From: an uncultured Methylocystaceae bacterium
GTDB lineage: Bacteria > Pseudomonadota > Alphaproteobacteria > Rhizobiales > Beijerinckiaceae
Reading direction: 5' to 3'
Length of the DNA stretch: 6,223 nucleotides
Assembly (NCBI GenBank): GCA_945956975.1
Contig: CAMFKC010000151.1
Location: 1 to 6,223, forward strand
Shown here: positions 5,040 to 6,223 of the stretch, in pieces
How the letters are laid out: each line of letters begins with the position of its first letter
How positions within the stretch are numbered: position 1 is the first letter of the stretch
Position numbers and translations under genes: made by a program
Notes under the pieces: model-generated
The model's database searches: none
Told to the model about the DNA's origin: nothing
Seen by the model: the letters and a program-made list of their open reading frames with translations, nothing else

Positions 5040-6223
5040 CTAGCCTGCAGGCGGCGGCCCGAACAGGTCGAGGCGATGCCTGTTGATGCGCCTGAGATCG
5101 CCACGCCGCAAGGTGACGCCGTGGCGGTCGAAAAATTCCAGAATCTGGATCGCGACCTTGCGGCCGTTGTCGAGCCGATCGCGAAACTGCGCTGCGGTGA
5201 ACTGGCCCTGCGGCGCGGCCGCGGCGATGTCGGCGGCGATCGCCGTCATCTCCGCCACTGTCGGGCGCAGGAAGAAATGGTCGTGCGCGACCTCGTCCAC
5301 CTTGCCCATGCGGCAGAGCGCCTTCATCAGCCGGCGCACGACCGGTTCGTCGATGTCGAGCGCCTGGGCGATGTCGCGCACGCGCGGCGGGCGAAAGCGC
5401 TCTGGACCGGAGACGAGCGGCGCAATGCGGCTCCATGCCAATTCATCGTCCGGCTGCAGCCGCACTTCATGTTCGCAGAGCCGCGCCCACGCGCCATCGA
5501 GCGCGACGCGTCCGTCGAGCGCTGGCGATTGCAGCAGCGCGCGGAACACCGGGGCCGGCAGGCGCGGATCGAGCGCCATGCGCAGGCGCTCGAAACCAAG
5601 ACCGGGCAGATCGGGATTTTCCGCATGGAAACCCGCGAGGGTCGCGAGCAGATCGTAGACAAGCGAATCGAACGTCGCGCGCGACAGGCCGATGCGCGCT
5701 CCCCCGCCTGCGAGTTCGACGATGTCGAGCGCGGCAAGAATGTCGGCGAAGTGTCCTTGTCCCAGCGCGCGGTCGCGCGCGAAACCCGAGAGATCGACAA
5801 AGAAGGGCGTGGTCGCGAGCAGCCGGCGCAGCGACTCGGCGGGATGCGCATAGGCAGCCGCTTCGAGAATCGCGCGACGCTCCGGCGTGCGGCGTTTGCG
5901 CGCGGGCGCGCGCAGATCGAGGAAGGCGCCGCCGCCGATCGTGCGTTGGGCCGTCGTGTCGCGCGCCACGAAGCGGTCGCCGACCGCCGCCGCGATGGGC
6001 TTTTCGAGAACGAGCTGCGCGAAGACTTCATCGCCGGGCGCGATCGCCTCGTCGGTCAGCAGCACGATGCGCGCGGCAACGTCTGTCGCCGCATGATGCA
6101 GGCGGATCGGCGTCCATTGCGCGACGGGCCTGCGTTCGGACCGCAGCAAGCGGAAAGACACGTCGATACGGTCGGTCGGCGCGTGCAGCTCCGGCGCGAG
6201 GACGAAATCGCCGCGGACGATGG
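5040..6223 (-). CDS. selB: selenocysteine-specific elongation factor SelB (partial, N-terminus off window)
   Basis: SelB delivers selenocysteinyl-tRNA to UGA codons marked by a SECIS element. The frame is open from the right edge to TAG at 5042-5040, giving 393 C-terminal residues; the GTPase domain and true start lie outside (a GTG at 6161 is internal). Visible are the end of domain II (IVRGDFVLAPELHAPTDRID), domain III (VAQWTPIRLHHAATDVAARI, then GDRFVARDTTAQRTIGGG), and from about residue 108 of the visible part a series of winged-helix domains that bind the SECIS hairpin. The last one has the characteristic AAQFRDRLDNGRKVAIQILE and FFDRHGVTLRRGDLRRIN pattern. It is followed after 17 nt by tRNA-Sec, which confirms the assignment. 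selA is probably upstream, beyond the right edge (inference). Confidence 0.96.
   Translation of the reverse strand, partial: IVRGDFVLAPELHAPTDRIDVSFRLLRSERRPVAQWTPIRLHHAATDVAARIVLLTDEAIAPGDEVFAQLVLEKPIAAAVGDRFVARDTTAQRTIGGGAFLDLRAPARKRRTPERRAILEAAAYAHPAESLRRLLATTPFFVDLSGFARDRALGQGHFADILAALDIVELAGGGARIGLSRATFDSLVYDLLATLAGFHAENPDLPGLGFERLRMALDPRLPAPVFRALLQSPALDGRVALDGAWARLCEHEVRLQPDDELAWSRIAPLVSGPERFRPPRVRDIAQALDIDEPVVRRLMKALCRMGKVDEVAHDHFFLRPTVAEMTAIAADIAAAAPQGQFTAAQFRDRLDNGRKVAIQILEFFDRHGVTLRRGDLRRINRHRLDLFGPPPAG

Noticed and set aside
3867..5436. Minus-strand open frames across the anti-sigma gene, tRNA-Sec and the end of selB
   Set aside because: They pass through a tRNA gene and oppose or overlap well-recognised proteins in the wrong frame.
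1..6223. CRISPR arrays, insertion sequences, phage genes or integration scars at the tRNA
   Set aside because: No direct-repeat arrays, transposase or integrase motifs, or duplicated tRNA 3' end were seen.

Overview
The window looks like a chromosomal segment of a high-GC alphaproteobacterium, probably of the rhizobial/methylotroph group (Hyphomicrobiales). The reasons are the G+C-rich codon use, an ECF sigma/RskA-type anti-sigma pair of a kind common there, a CyaC-like membrane protein of the type known from Sinorhizobium, and a selB-selC selenocysteine locus. The genus cannot be fixed from the sequence.

Layout. On the minus strand, 3090 down to 1 is a two-gene operon: a membrane-anchored HtrA/DegP-type serine protease (3090-1681), then, 7 nt later, a multidomain membrane protein (from 1673, running off the left edge). 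This second protein has a six-helix succinate:quinone-oxidoreductase-like di-heme anchor, a [2Fe-2S] ferredoxin domain and a class III nucleotide-cyclase-like domain. Divergently, on the plus strand, lie an ECF sigma factor (3409-3987, TTG start) and its membrane anti-sigma factor (3984-4907), joined by an ATGA overlap. The 318-bp gap between the two operons (3091-3408) must carry both promoters. It holds a 7-bp-arm inverted repeat and a run of ten Ts. After the anti-sigma gene, tail to tail, comes a selenocysteine module on the minus strand: the C-terminal two-thirds of selB (6223-5040, its 5' part off the right edge), then tRNA-Sec (5022-4927, anticodon TCA, CCA encoded).

How it may work together. 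The sigma and anti-sigma are a clear regulatory pair. The adjacent, divergent operon makes a periplasm-facing protease with PDZ domains and a putative redox sensor. An attractive but unproven reading is a membrane redox/envelope stress module: the sigma factor controls the operon, the protease acts on the anti-sigma factor or on damaged envelope proteins, and the haem/FeS protein reports quinone-pool redox state. The most unusual single point is that the cyclase-like domain keeps the first metal-binding Asp but appears to have lost the second one and the catalytic Asn, so it may be a pseudo-cyclase. SelB and tRNA-Sec are a separate, conventional selenocysteine decoding unit.
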